Positions 52,151-62,639 of a stretch of DNA of 64,000 nt are shown here, one piece after another. The stretch lies in assembly GCA_004194705.1 (NCBI GenBank), contig SADC01000941.1, positions 1 to 64,000 on the forward strand, read 5' to 3'. The stretch is from Ditylenchus dipsaci (Eukaryota; Nematoda; Chromadorea; Rhabditida; Anguinidae). Both the position numbers and the translations under genes were made by a program. Numbering within the stretch: position 1 is the first letter of the stretch; the number at the start of each line of letters is the position of its first letter. The notes beneath the pieces were generated by a model. It worked only from the letters and a program-made list of their open reading frames with translations, ran no database searches and had not been told where the DNA came from.

Positions 52151-53068
52151 TTTTAACTACATTGAAACAGATAGTGTTTTTGACACATTCAAATTCGGTT
52201 GCAGTATAGAATGCACCCCACGCAGAGTGCTGGATTAAGAAGATAACCGTGTTGCTCGACTCTGATTTCATGAGAAAGCTGTTTTGAATTTCGATTCTAA
52301 GAAAAAATTTGAACCACAGGGGGGTATCAGTGTTTTTAGTCGAAATTTCAAAATTATAATTGGCAATTTTTTTGAATTCAAATGAGAATAAGGGCTGTAT
52401 TGGGAGAGAAAGGGAATAAAAAAGGCCACTTTTATGGCAGAACGTTAGAAAAGTAAATGTTTGTATTGCTCGAAGTGTCTTACCATTTTTGCAAATGGGA
52501 CGTGGCAAAAAAAGAGGCCCTATAAAAAGGCCTAACCCCCAGCAATGAAGCGGGGGGGGGGGGTGGCGGTTGTTCCACCTTGGTACCTCTCTTTTGCTTT
52601 TTTTTTTTTGTGATTTTTTAGGCTTTAGGTTTACGCAAGGTGTAGCCAGCGTATGTTAGGACGGACTCAAACATATTTTAAACGTATTGCACCGAAAACT
52701 AAAATAAATAATAAATTATAAAAAATTATTGACTAAATTAGGTTGATACCGTGCTAATTCAAATATCACAAATTTTTCATGTATATCACGTTTCCTGGTC
52801 CTTCGAAAAACGTGGTTCAACTTTGAAAATAAGATTTTTTTTCTTTCTTTCATTTAGTTGTTATAAATAGATTATATGAATGTGTTGGTAAGAATTTTAA
52901 AAATAAACTACAAATATTCATCTGCTTTCGAGTTTGCGATTTCACTTCAAATTATATAGTTGACTAAAAAGTATTTTTACGGATATATAAAAAAGTTCAG
53001 TTAGAGTTCAAGTAAACATTAATTACTCTTGATACTGATGGTTCGCTTTACAAAATACTGATTATTAG
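52151..53068. other. Upstream of CHMP1 fragment, no exon identified
   Basis: The N-terminal CHMP1 exons would be expected here or further left, but I could not find them. Contains a G run and CCACCTTGGTACC (52550-52590) and, at 52390-52420, GGGCTGTATTGGGAGAGAAAGG related to repeats at 33210 and 43550. Confidence 0.35.
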
Positions 53069-54574
53069 AATGCAGCTACACAGAAAAAAGTCACTGAAAA
53101 TATGTCGAGCCTTCTCAAAGGTATGAAATCCGTCCAGAAGTCGATAAATTAGAGAAAGTGCTAAATGTGATGGATCGCTTTGAAAAAGAGTTCGAAGACT
53201 TGGGATGTGCAGTCAGCCGCTATAACAGAAATCGATTGAATGCTACTACACACTGAGTGCTCTTCAGCATCACTTCCTAAAAACCCTGAAGGAGACTGCA
53301 GACAAGGCTGGGTATGTTTTTTTTTTCAAAAGGGACAAGACGATTTTTTCCAACCTTTTTTTTATCGTTGTTACTTTTTTGAAAGGCTATGTAATTAAAA
53401 ATCTGCCTTTACACGTTCTTATATTTGGAAATGAGATTTTTGAATATATTATTGTCAAAAATAAAAAATAAATTGATTTTTTTTGATTTCCTGTAGTTTT
53501 AATGTTCATCTACTAATTATTTATAGGCCAAATTATAAAACAAACTGAAAAAAATCAAAATTTCGATTTATGACCTTATATATCAAGAAAATCTTATTTT
53601 AAAACTGAATCAATGTTTCAACGAACAGCGGCATTTGCCGCTGCGGCGCTTCTAGTATTATTTAATACGTCGGGTACTGATTCTAGAACCTGTGCAGGAA
53701 AACTCAGAATTCCACGCTGAGTTAGGCGTTTATATCACACTAGCACCATAAAAAAATCATTTAGAAGTAAGGTATCAATCTAGTACAGTCGAGTCTTTCA
53801 TTAACATACACTCTTGGCACCGGGCCTAGCCGTATGTTAATGAGAGGTGTATGTTAATGGGAGAGTATGTAAATGGGGGAGGTCACTTTGCACTAATTGT
53901 AATCAAACCAACCAAATCTCAGCCAGCCGTATGTTAATTGGAGGGCGTATGTTAATGGGAGACTCGACTGTATATAGAAATTTCGCAAATAGCTTGTAAC
54001 ATTTCTTGCAACAGTTATCAACATTTTCTGTTAAACATTAAAAAAATGAACAGAAAACGGTGGCCGTTTTGACAAAAATGCAACAATAGTTCCTAACAAA
54101 TTGGTGACAAACTATGCGAAATAAATATATAGTTTCAACACGAATTGCTGTAACATTTTCTGGTAAGCAAAACATAATTATGACACAAGATATATATTTC
54201 CACAATAATCAATTCGCATATTAATGCATACGTATTTACGATCTCTATCGGGTTCAGCGTGAAATTCTGAGTCTTCATGTAAAGGTCTAGAATCCTTACT
54301 TGACGTGTCAAAGCGAAAAAATTTCAGATTCGTAGAAAAATTAATAGAAAAAGACAAATAGTGGTGGCGAAAATCGAACCTATCCAGACTAACGTGATAA
54401 CATTTTAAGGACACATTGTTTTTCAAAAAAATTGTAAATAATAATTTTAAGGTTCAACTTGCGATGAACATGCCTTCTGTTCCTGATTCAGCCAATAAGA
54501 GCAAAAGTACTACCACTTTAGTTGCTGACAACGATGAATTGTCCAAAAGTCTGGCTGCTCTAAGAGATGCTTAG
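53069..54574 (+). pseudogene. CHMP1: ESCRT-III CHMP1, 3' part with several frame breaks
   Basis: Two exon-like blocks: 53069-53313 and 54452-54574, separated by a GT-AG intron (GTATGT ... TTTTAAG). Block 1 reads QKKVTENMSSLLKGMKSVQ, LEKVLNVMDRFEKEFEDL, DVQSAAITEID, then a LSALQHHFLKTLKETADKAG helix. Block 2 gives AMNMPSVPDSANKSKS and the MIT-interacting tail DELSKSLAALRDA. All match the second half of CHMP1. The frame slips at least five times (53145, 53197, 53250, 53265, 54465), mostly at short homopolymers. The N-terminal half is not found. Either a decayed copy or a real gene in a poorly polished stretch; the retained intron argues against a processed pseudogene. Confidence 0.7.
53786..53970. 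mobile_element. CAGTCGAGTCTTTCATTAAC MITE in the CHMP1 intron
   Basis: TA-flanked, ends CAGTCGAGTCTTTCATTAAC and GTTAATGGGAGACTCGACTG. Units ATGTTAATGGGAG repeated four times inside. Confidence 0.75.
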
Positions 54575-55428
54575 GGAGTCACCCACAATAAGGACAGGAT
54601 AGCGTATTTATCATCTTGCAAATTTAGCATCTCAATTCCAAATATGTTCTACCTTGTTCGACCGAATGATTTCTTGTATCGTTGCGGAAAAATAAGTTTT
54701 TAAAAAAGTCTGTTTTGAGTATTTAGTCGGCTGACATAACAACAAATATAAAATATATGAATTTTCTGCTTGCTTACAAAACCGAAAATGCCAATACTAT
54801 ATACTCTCGGATATAACTTAGGGTACTATTCCCTTGTAAAACTTTTTTCTCTTTCTTTCATTGGGAAATTTCTTTTATCCGAACCCTAGCTGCAACCCTC
54901 ACTGGAATCCGCAGCCTCACTCCCAACCCTCACCTGTCCCCAATAAAAAACATATCCGAACCCTGAATCCTCACTCGAATCCTCACTATTCTAAACTTTC
55001 ACCCGTCCTCAATAGAGAATTGCAGGACAAAGTTCCAATACAATTCGATATGCGAAGCATTGCTTGAAGAATTCGAATTTCAAATTCCTGAAATTATGAT
55101 TGTCCCTTTTGCATCTTGCTTATTGTAGTTTTTCTGCACTAGGTTAATATGTTTACGGTTAGTTAGTTCATAGGTCAACTTGTTTACAGTTCAATTTGTC
55201 ATAACCCACCTGGGAGTGGCCAAAATCCAAAAATTACTGGTTTTTGGGGGTTTACTAAAGGGGTGAACTTTTTTTTTAAAAAAAGAAAATGGAGAGGATT
55301 GTAATTCAGTCCAGTGGGCTTAATCGCTCATAATTGTGTAATTCGGTGCAGTTTAGAATAAATACGTGTGAAATCCTAAGCGATTATTTAATTGTAAATT
55401 TTGCGTGAGAACATTTTGTGTAGCTAAA
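54575..55428. other. Intergenic with CCCTCAC repeats
   Basis: AACCCTCACTCGAATCC-type units repeat at 54883-55010. 55210-55400 is one arm of the GGTTTTTGGGGGTTTAC palindromic family (compare 32551-32892). No gene. Confidence 0.4.
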
Positions 55429-56130
55429 GTGCTTATCTGATGCAAATTCGACGGGCTTCCAAATAAATACAAGTTTATTCAGGTAGCGGCCTTAAAACAT
55501 GCACAATAATAGCACTTTTCAAAGATTCTATGAAATACAACATTCAGTTCCTTCTTATAAACACCAAAACGACATAGATATCACTGTTTATTGTTTCAGT
55601 TTATTTACTGTATTAGAAAGCACAGATTCTGCGCATCATTTTAATACCAAACAAGACAGCAAATTATAACAAAAAGTAGTGCCATGACCAACAAATTAGT
55701 CGGTGACCAGGCTTTTTCCGGGGTAATTCAAATTCGCGCTTTTTTGGCGTTCTGTATTTTCACGTTTTCGCAGCTCAATACTCATGCGTGAGCTTTTCTC
55801 AACAGTAATGCCCCGAATTTTAAAAAGAAAAAATTTCTCTTGAAAAAAACGCGAAAATACAGAACGCCAAAAGACGCGAATTTGAATTTACCCGGAAAAA
55901 GCCTGTTCACCGACGAATTTGTTGATCATGGCACTACTTTTTGTTATAATTTGCTGTCTTGTTTAATATTAAAATGATGCGCAGAATCTGCGCTTTCTAA
56001 TACAGTAAATGTACTGCAACAACAAACGGTGATACCAATGTCATTTTGGTGTTTATAGGAAGGAACTGGATGTTGTATTTCATAGAATCTTTAAAAATGC
56101 TATCATTGTGCATGTTTTAAGGCCCGCTAC
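55429..56130. mobile_element. Long-arm foldback, second copy of the 22852 family
   Basis: Arms about 55490-55765 and 55848-56130: AACATTCAGTTCCTTC, ATTTGCTGTCTTGTTT complement, GGCTTTTTCCGGGTAA-type and TGGCGTTCTGTATTTTC words repeat inverted. The outer left sequence (CTTATCTGATGCAAATTCG, AAATAAATACAAGTTTATTC) matches the arm at 22945-23010. Confidence 0.65.
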
Positions 56131-57107
56131 CTCGCAAGTTTTTCCTAGACGTTCGAGATTAACGTCAGTTTTCGCGAAAGCGAACAAAATTAACTCTTTG
56201 CAGACATCATATCACGGCTTTTCAAATGATCCGAAAATGAGGGCTGTATTGGGTTTCGAACTTATCAGTTTGGAATTGTGCGAGTTTGAATTTTTTCCGT
56301 TTTCGAACCTTTCCGTTTTCGATTTTTTTCCGTTTTCGAACCTTGCGACTTTCGCACTTTCCTTTCAAGAAAATTCCTGCATTCGGTAGCGGCTTTCGTG
56401 GATTTCTTTTTTCGAATTATTTTTTTTTTCGAAAACATACGTTTTAAAAAAAGTTTCAATTTTTTATGAATATATGCTTTCATGAGCTATCTTGTTCAAA
56501 ATGTCCTGCAGTTCATGCACAAATCATGAGGTACTCATCTGGTTCACGAAGCTTCGCAAATGTTTTGCTGGCATGGTTTTTCAGAGCATAAACTGAGCAA
56601 CTAACCCACTTTAACGCTTCCGGTCTCCGAAAACTTGGATAAGTACCACCTGGTTAGGTGGATATCCACCTGGATGGCCTGAAAAATTAAAATTGTAAAA
56701 ATTTCAAAAACAAACCATCCTATCATATGCAAATTCGTGTGGACGATCGGGTTTGATAAGACCAAGAGTACGTTTTACCCACCCAAACTACGAAACCTGG
56801 GTTAGGTAGCATCTAACCATGTAAATATCCACCTGGATAACCTAAAAAAATTGAAAAAAAAAATTAAAATCATAAACAAACCATGCTATCAAATGTAAAT
56901 CGTGTAGGTAATTGGGTTTGATAAGACCAAAATCCCAATTTCTCCTACCCAGACCCCAAACCCGAAATGGTACGTTCTGGTCAGAGGGATATCCATTTAG
57001 GGGTGTTAAGCGAATTGATCCACATCGAATTGATACATACCAAATTGGACCACACATGAATTGGTCCACACTTTTCAAATAATTTGAATTTTCCAAATTA
57101 AAAAAAT
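56131..57107. other. Intergenic, low-complexity repeats
   Basis: CCGTTTTCGAACCTTT repeated three to four times at 56290-56350. GGTGGATATCCACCTGG-type palindromes at 56655-56675 and 56820-56840 in a tandem pair of ~170 bp related blocks (56640-56810; 56810-57000). No gene. Confidence 0.4.
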
Positions 57108-57355
57108 TTTGCGGGAATTTAAATTTTTTAGTCTGAACTAACTAAACCAAGTGGTCGTCCACTTGGATAAAAAAATTTACGTTTTTCGGGTTCCAAAACC
57201 TGATTTCTGGACTGATTCCAGCATACTAAAGATGGTTTGACAGTGGTGAAATGGCATTTTCTCTGCTATTTTTTGAGTTTTAGAGAATAATTGATTTTCG
57301 TAAAATCAATTATTTGCCAAAACTGAAAAATATTCGAGAAAACATCATTAACATC
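57108..57355. mobile_element. Half of a CCAAGTGGTCGTCCACTTGG MITE
   Basis: Starts TTTGCGGGAATTTAAATTTT, has the 20 bp palindrome at 57147-57166 and runs to the centre (TTGATTTTCGTAAAATCAA), then breaks off where the pogo transposase remnant begins. Confidence 0.65.
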
Positions 57356-57673
57356 ATAAGGTTTATAAGAAAATGCCGCCTCATATTTTAACCATTCATC
57401 ACTCCTTTTTAAAAAAAATCAGTAAGACAAACAAAGTTTATTATCAACGAACATCAGCATACAGCAAAAAATGCGGGATTTACGGAAAAAAGGTAAGAGA
57501 AGTTGCTGGATTTACATTTATAAACAATCAAATAAAAAGAGATTTTAATAAGCCATGTTTTTACAATCTTACTTGTTCTTCTGTCGGAGTTTCGAAATGT
57601 AGAGCAGGAAATTGACGATCTTTCAACGTAGTCGGTATGCGGCTTTTGGCAGACAGTTGTGGGCAGGGAACTG

Positions 57674-57835
57674 CAAACACGCCTATATAGGCGTAAAATA
57701 GGCGTGTTTTCACGCCTATATATAGGCGTCATTTTCCTACGATAGGATTTTCCTACGACATTTCCTACGATCATTTTCCTACGATGGCGTAGACGCCTAT
57801 CTTAGGCGCTCACGCCCATTTCACGCCTATTTGAA
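57674..57835. repeat. TAGGCGT palindromic array, left end of hAT
   Basis: Nine or so CGCCTAT/ATAGGCG half-sites, several arranged as CACGCCTATATATAGGCGTC. The inverted array at 59790-59935 has about fourteen. Confidence 0.82.
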
Positions 57836-58083
57836 GCGCCAATTCAAAATCGTGTTATTTTACAGACTATTCCGAAGTTTTTAAAGTTGCATTTATACAA
57901 CTTGAAAGGGCTTCACCTTTCTGTGTTATTCTCTTTAATATTCTCATGTTATTGCGGCATAAGTGGATAGCTTTTTCTGTAGTGAATTTTTCACAATTTC
58001 ATTAGTTTATTGCAACAATGGTCGTAGTAACCCTGATCAAAACAAATTTTTATTTCTATCCAGAAGTCTTATGCAATGTATTT

Positions 58084-58470
58084 GCACTCTTTCCCTCATC
58101 GTTGTAAAATGCATATATCCTGGAAGAGCATAGCCATGTAATCCGAACATCTTCAGCTCATCACAGTAGTCTCCAGTGATATTTCACACGTTCATTTCAC
58201 CATCAACTCCTTTTACACAACGTAGAACACCACATGGACCGGCGGGCCAGAGATCAGTCCAAGAGCAGCGGACATGCTTATTGTCCATTACTGAAGTCCA
58301 GTGACCCCCCACCCTGGATCGTTGATATCTTCCTTGAAATTTTGCCACGTTCTATTGGATCCGTACAACCGAATAAACTAATGAATTTACTTGCAACAAA
58401 AGATTTTATCCCCGGACTAACATTGCTTTCAAGTGGTCGATTTAATCAGTAAGGCTGCATGATTATTGTT
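58084..58470 (+). other. Possible coding remnant in the hAT interior
   Basis: An open stretch (58234-58452) starting MDRRARDQSKSSGHAYCPLL and containing SDPPPWIVDIFLEILPRS. I do not recognise it; it could be a decayed part of the hAT transposase. Confidence 0.25.
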
Positions 58471-58544
58471 TCATTCTTGATGTTCAAGGGCTTGTGTGAT
58501 TTTCTAGCCAAAATTTTTTAAAAAAGTGAGAAAAATTAAAAAGG

Positions 58545-58700
58545 CCAGCTACCAGGTGGATTTGAACCGGAGAAGATACGAGCACCCAACGCCGTGAAGT
58601 CACCCACTGCACTACGACAGACCCCAAGTGCAACATCCCGTGCGTGCGCGCATCTCTGATTCTAAGAGGTGATGTAGAGGTTGTTGGTTCGAATCCACCT
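58545..58700. mobile_element. Two tRNA-like SINE heads in inverted orientation
   Basis: Minus strand: GCAGTGGGTGACTTCACGG (A-box-like) then CGGTTCAAATCCACCTGG (B box). Plus strand: TAAGAGGTGATGTAGAGG then TTGGTTCGAATCCACC. The two heads face each other, consistent with two SINE insertions or a foldback of SINE sequence. Confidence 0.5.
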
Positions 58701-59294
58701 AGGCACATACCTTATTTTCCCATATTTTCAAATATCAAAAGACAAGCGTTCGAGTTTTCAGGTCATTTGGGTGAATATACCCCAACTCTGGAGTTACCTG
58801 GATATCAACCTGTCCAGGTGGTAGCCATCCCGGGTTTGGGGTTGGGCATGTGGATTCCACATTGTGGAATCGCACTTTTAGTCTTAACAAGCCCAATTCC
58901 TCACACAATTTTAAATTAGGAAAAGTGGTTTATTTTTTTTTTAAGAAATTTTAATTTTTCAGGCCATCCAGGTGGATATCCACCTGACCAGGAGGTACCC
59001 ACCGGGCGTTTTGGGCTTTGCGTGGGTGAAATTTGGGAAACGTCTATGCACCCAAATTTAGTGTGAAACCTTCTAATATCAATGTGGCTATTTTTTAAGT
59101 CTTGTAATTTGAAAGTCGCTATTGGGAAAACCGACTATTTTGAAATCCTCTATTTTGAAAACCGTTGTTTTTTGAAAACCGTTGTATTGATTAAAAAAAA
59201 TGTTAAAGCTTATTTTCGATATTTATTTTTCTGCGTTAAGATATAAGTAATATTTTGGGGCTTTTCCTAAAAAAATATCATTAATAGAAAATGT

Positions 59295-59742
59295 ATGGTG
59301 GCGAAGTTTAAGGCGATGATAGCTGTGAGGAAATTTGCTGCTAAGTACGAGACCACAAGACAAATCACTGGTGCGCGTAGGAGCGACTGTAATGATGATG
59401 AAGATGATGAAAATGACACAATAGAAAATGAGCTGCAAGCCTATGCCGCACTTCCCAAGCTAAATATTGATGCACTTGACTTTTGGAGAAGCAACCGAGA
59501 TGTAGGTATGTGAAACTGAAAAAAAATACAGATGAATTTAGACATACCCGATATTGTCTAAGTTAGCCAGAGAAATTTTGTGCATCCCGTCTTCCTCTGC
59601 CTCCAATGAGCGATCGTTTTCAACATTGGGAATCGTTGCCCCAGACCTTAGAAACAGATTGACATATGAAAAAACTTCCTCTATTATAATGCTACGATCA
59701 TTGGTGAAAAATGGATTGACTAGGTTTGGCTCTATCGAATAA
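59295..59742 (+). pseudogene. hAT transposase C-terminal dimerisation domain
   Basis: Exon 59295-59503 (ENELQAYAALPKLNIDALDF then WRSN) and exon from ~59547 to 59742 (PDIVSKLAREILCIPSSSAS, NERSFSTLG, RNRLTYEKTSSIIMLRSL), split by an intron with a GTATGT donor. This is the hATC domain: LDFWR, then CIPxSSxxxERxFST. The upstream BED finger and RNase H-like catalytic core are not present, so this copy cannot encode an active transposase. Confidence 0.85.
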
Positions 59743-60731
59743 ACTTTTTAATAAGCTAGTCTGTAAAAAAACACGAATTTGAATTGGCGCTTCAAATAGG
59801 CGTGAAATAGGCGTAAACGCCTAACTTAGGCGTCTACGCCAATCTTAGGCGTAACGCCTATCACAGGAAAATGACGCCTATTTATAGGCGTAAAAATACG
59901 CCTATTTTACGCCTATTTCTGGCCATATAGGCGTGCTTGCAGTTTCCTGGTTGTGGGGACTCGCGGTCAGAAATTGCGACGTGTTAGGAAACTCTCCAGC
60001 CATTCTCTGCTAGCCTAAAAACATCAAACTATTACGAATCCAAAAAAATCCTCATGAAACCTTGAAATCTCCGTCATCCTTTTTTGAATTAAAAGTCTTC
60101 TCTTCCTGCCGCTGTATGGTTTCACAAGAGACGCGCAGCTTATTCGATCGCTTTTCCCTGACCCAGATTGACAATCCTTTGTCGAGATCTTTGAACGTGA
60201 GTGGTCGATCAGCCCCAGAAAGATGCTTACGATTTTCGCCCACCGGAGACGAATCCCTAAAACCTGCAATAAGCAAAAAAAATGAAAAACGAAAAACTAA
60301 AAGCTAACTTGATCAGATGAAGCTTTGCTTCTCGCTTCACCCAATCTTGGACGGTCCCACGACTGATTCCGAACTTCTTACTGGCCGAATGATGTGAGCC
60401 ACCGACTGCCTTGGTAAAGTTGACCACCTTCAGTTTGAACTCGGTACTGTAGAACTTCCGCATTTTTGATTTGACGACTTCCTTCTCTCCTTCAGAGTCA
60501 CTCAAGTAGTTAGCGATGAAATCTATGAATGCTGTAAAATAAGGAGTTCAACAACCAAAAACGATTGCACAACAAGAAAATATTTAAATAATCGAGTATT
60601 TTAATGGGAGCCGCTAAATTAGAGGGGGCTGAATTAGAGGGGGCTGCTAAATTTTTCAACTGCCACCTGGGGGCCGCTAAATTAGAGGGGGCCGCTAAAT
60701 TGGGAGGGGCGCATAATTAGAGGAAATACGG

Positions 60732-61310
60732 TAAACAAAAAATTTATTTTCGGCTATATTGCGGCTATTTAGTCAACTATATAGCCATTTATCATACTTA
60801 GTTTTCTGGCGATTTGATTTGCCACCTGGTTACTACTACCTGCGTATGACGATTCGGGCACCACCGCTTGGGCAGCATCACCTGAATAACACTACCTGAG
60901 CAACAACACATGGACAGCACCACCTGGGTATGACCACCTGAATACCTCTAAAAGGGTACCACAACCCGGCACCATCACCTGAATACCCTTGAATACACTA
61001 CCACGTGGCACCACCATCTGCGTGTGACCATCCGCGTGCTACCACCCGGGCACAATCACCTGGGCAGCATCACCTGAATACCATTAACTGAGCACCACCA
61101 CCTGGGCTCCAACATGTGGGTATGACTAGGCTCGGGGATTTGGGGTACCGGCGGGACTCGGGATTGGGATTCCAAAAATTTTCGGGATTGGGGATTCCCG
61201 CCAGGAAAATCCCGCGGATCCCGCGCGATTCGGGATTTTTCAAAAAAACCGCGAAATGAATATTTTAACAAATTTTTCATATTATATGGAATAAAATTGA
61301 GTTGGAAAGC
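60732..61310. repeat. CACCACCTG minisatellite and GGGATTCGGG repeats
   Basis: 60820-61115: about 20 degenerate units built from ACCACCTGGGCAGCATCACC and CTGAATACC, period roughly 15-30 bp. 61128-61230: CGGGGATTTGGGG, CTCGGGATTGGGATTCC, CCCGCGGATCCCGCG units, resembling one end of an iterated-unit element. Confidence 0.55.
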
Positions 61311-61680
61311 TTTAAGTTACCACGGTAACTTACCGGTAACTCACCACAGCCTGTATAACTTAACGAAAACCGGTAATTAACTGTAACTTGTACAGTAAAC
61401 TTAGCTTGTACAGTTAATTGTTGCCAGTACAGTTAATCGTAGCTTGTACATTTTACTGTATAATTAACTGTAGAGTTAAAGTGGCCCTAGTATAGTAAAC
61501 TGTAAAGTTTTACCTTTTATGAAACCAATCGACAAAGTCAAATTCTTACGATTTTGGGAAACATATTGCGCTGACTACGTTTTTGTAAAAACAGCTAAAC
61601 GGTTAAGTTGAAATAGGTCAGACCCGGCTAGGAAACGAACTGAAAATGTGCTTTTATATCAAGAGTGCACTGTAAAATGA
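61311..61680. repeat. CTTGTACAGTTAA repeats
   Basis: 61370-61500 holds repeated ACTGTACAAG/CTTGTACAGTTAA half-sites (TGTACA palindrome) with spacers of 10-15 bp. Further right, ATATCAAGAGTGCACTGTA resembles a CAGTC-type MITE end. No gene. Confidence 0.5.
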
Positions 61681-61729
61681 TAGAAACTGTTTCGGTAAAT
61701 GGATAATATTCCTTTCTGACCATAGAATA

Positions 61730-62165
61730 TTTTATTTTGGCCATAGATTTTGAATGGCCATAGAATTCTTGTTTTTGGTCATAGATTTCTTCTGTTTGGC
61801 CATAGATTTTTTCTTTTTCCTCCGTACTCACTCAAAATTAAGTTTCAACCACGTTTTGAGATTTTATTGTGTCTGAAACACGCTGAAAAATATTTTCAGG
61901 GTGCAAACGACATTTTTCGAGAATTTTTTTTTGGGAAAAAATATGCTTTTTGACTTGAGCAGCTAATCGTCGAAAAATTTTACCGAAAAAGTGTTGTTTG
62001 CACCCTGAAAATATTTTTTAAGCGTGTTTCAGAGAAAATAAAATCTCAAAAAGTCGTTGAAACATAATTTTGAGCGAGTACGGCGAAAAAGGAAAAAAAT
62101 CTATGGCCAAAAAGAAGAAATCTATGGTCAAAAACAAGAATTTTATGTCCAAAAAAATAATAATT
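61730..62165. mobile_element. Foldback with TTTGGCCATAGA units
   Basis: Left array TTTTGGCCATAGATTTTG, TTTTTGGTCATAGATTTCT, GTTTGGCCATAGATTTTT (61735-61812), inverted array at 62099-62160. Inner arms TCAACCACGTTTTGAGATTT, GTGTCTGAAACACGCTGAAA and CAGGGTGCAAAC continue the inverted repeat to the centre at about 61940. Confidence 0.75.
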
Positions 62166-62257
62166 ACAGTCGACGCTCCCTAAAAGGTACACCCTCCATA
62201 AGATACATTTTTCTATAAGAATTATTTTTTAGTAAATTAATAATTAAATCATCAAAA

Positions 62258-62340
62258 AGGCATAGCCAGCATTGGGGATCGAACCCTGAACAACATTGAC
62301 TGACCTTAGACGCTTATCCAATACACTAACAGTTAACTTG
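62258..62340 (-). mobile_element. tRNA-like SINE head
   Basis: Minus strand: GTTAACTGTTAGTGTATTGG and ATAAGCGTCTAAGG (A-box region), then TGTTCAGGGTTCGATCCCCA (B box GGTTCGATCCC). Overall length and box spacing are tRNA-like. Without a clean acceptor stem I treat it as a SINE promoter remnant. Confidence 0.5.
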
Positions 62341-62639
62341 TATCTCATCATCTATATAAGGCTAACTAACTTCATTTCTAAAACAATAACGCATTTAAAT
62401 TTTTTCTTCGAAAAGTATCGGAATAAAAAAAGTTTTTAGCAAACCTTTTTGACAGAAAAAAACTTTGTCTCTCGCGTCGAATGACATATCATTTAAAATA
62501 TGCACAATGCATAATGAACGAGAATTACTGAGTGATCACTTTAATTTTTTACTAACTTTTAAATTTTTCCCTTCTCTAATAATTTTGTTGGATAGCTAAG
62601 AGGCTGAGGATCATTTTGTCACCCAAACTTGTAAATAAA

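Larger units (their letters stand above)
57664..59949 (+). mobile_element. hAT transposon, TSD GTTGTGGG, ACGCCTATATAGGCGT arrays
   Basis: Ends CAGGGAACTGCAA and CAGGAAACTGCAA (inverted), perfect 8 bp duplication GTTGTGGG (57656-57663; 59950-59957). Subterminal arrays of AGGCGTGAAATAGGCGT and ACGCCTATATAGGCGT (left 57674-57835; right 59790-59935), palindromic units with CATTTTCCTACGAT spacers. The interior has a hAT dimerisation-domain remnant and SINE pieces. Inserted in the pogo transposase gene. Confidence 0.9.
57560..60533 (-). pseudogene. Pogo/Tigger transposase fragment (CENP-B-like DNA-binding region)
   Basis: Minus-strand exon 60310-60533 encodes an N-terminal psq/CENP-B HTH: KMRKFYSTEFKLKVVNFTKA, GGSHHSASKKFGISRGTVQD, WVKREAK. 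Exon from ~60264 encodes the second CENP-B HTH: RPLTFKDLDKGLSIWVREKR, LRVSCETIQR, and further on SREWLESFLTRRNF. This is interrupted at 59957/57656 by the hAT element; across it the frame continues TTVCQKPHTDYVE and IVNFLLYISKLRQKNK, characteristic of the end of the DNA-binding region. The DDE catalytic domain is absent. A TGA and frame slips are present. Confidence 0.82.
57356..60731 (-). mobile_element. Pogo/Tigger transposon, truncated and interrupted by a hAT element
   Basis: The 5' end on the minus strand is CCGTATTTCCTCTAATT (complement at 60715-60731) followed by TA. Exons of a pogo-type transposase lie at 60310-60533 and 59958-60264 and continue at 57560-57655 beyond the hAT insert. 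The left end is missing. The TIR is the same as in the CCGTATTTCC MITEs (1377, 4892, 11492, 35624), identifying their source family. TTAGCGGCCCCC-type units repeat just inside the end (60605-60700). Confidence 0.8.

Noticed and set aside
53069..53314. Second, independent CHMP2-type gene
   Set aside because: Residues (LEKVLNVMDRFEKEFEDL and tail LSKSLAALRDA) fit CHMP1, not CHMP2.
54880..55020. Telomere-like AACCCT repeats
   Set aside because: Units are degenerate CCCTCAC/AATCC words, not a regular TTAGGG-type array, and the surrounding DNA is internal.
58234..58452. 72-codon frame as a host gene
   Set aside because: Lies inside the hAT element and has no recognisable domain; more likely element remnant.
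62258..62340. tRNA gene on the minus strand
   Set aside because: A and B box spacing is plausible but acceptor stem pairing is poor; kept as SINE head. A covariance-model scan would decide.
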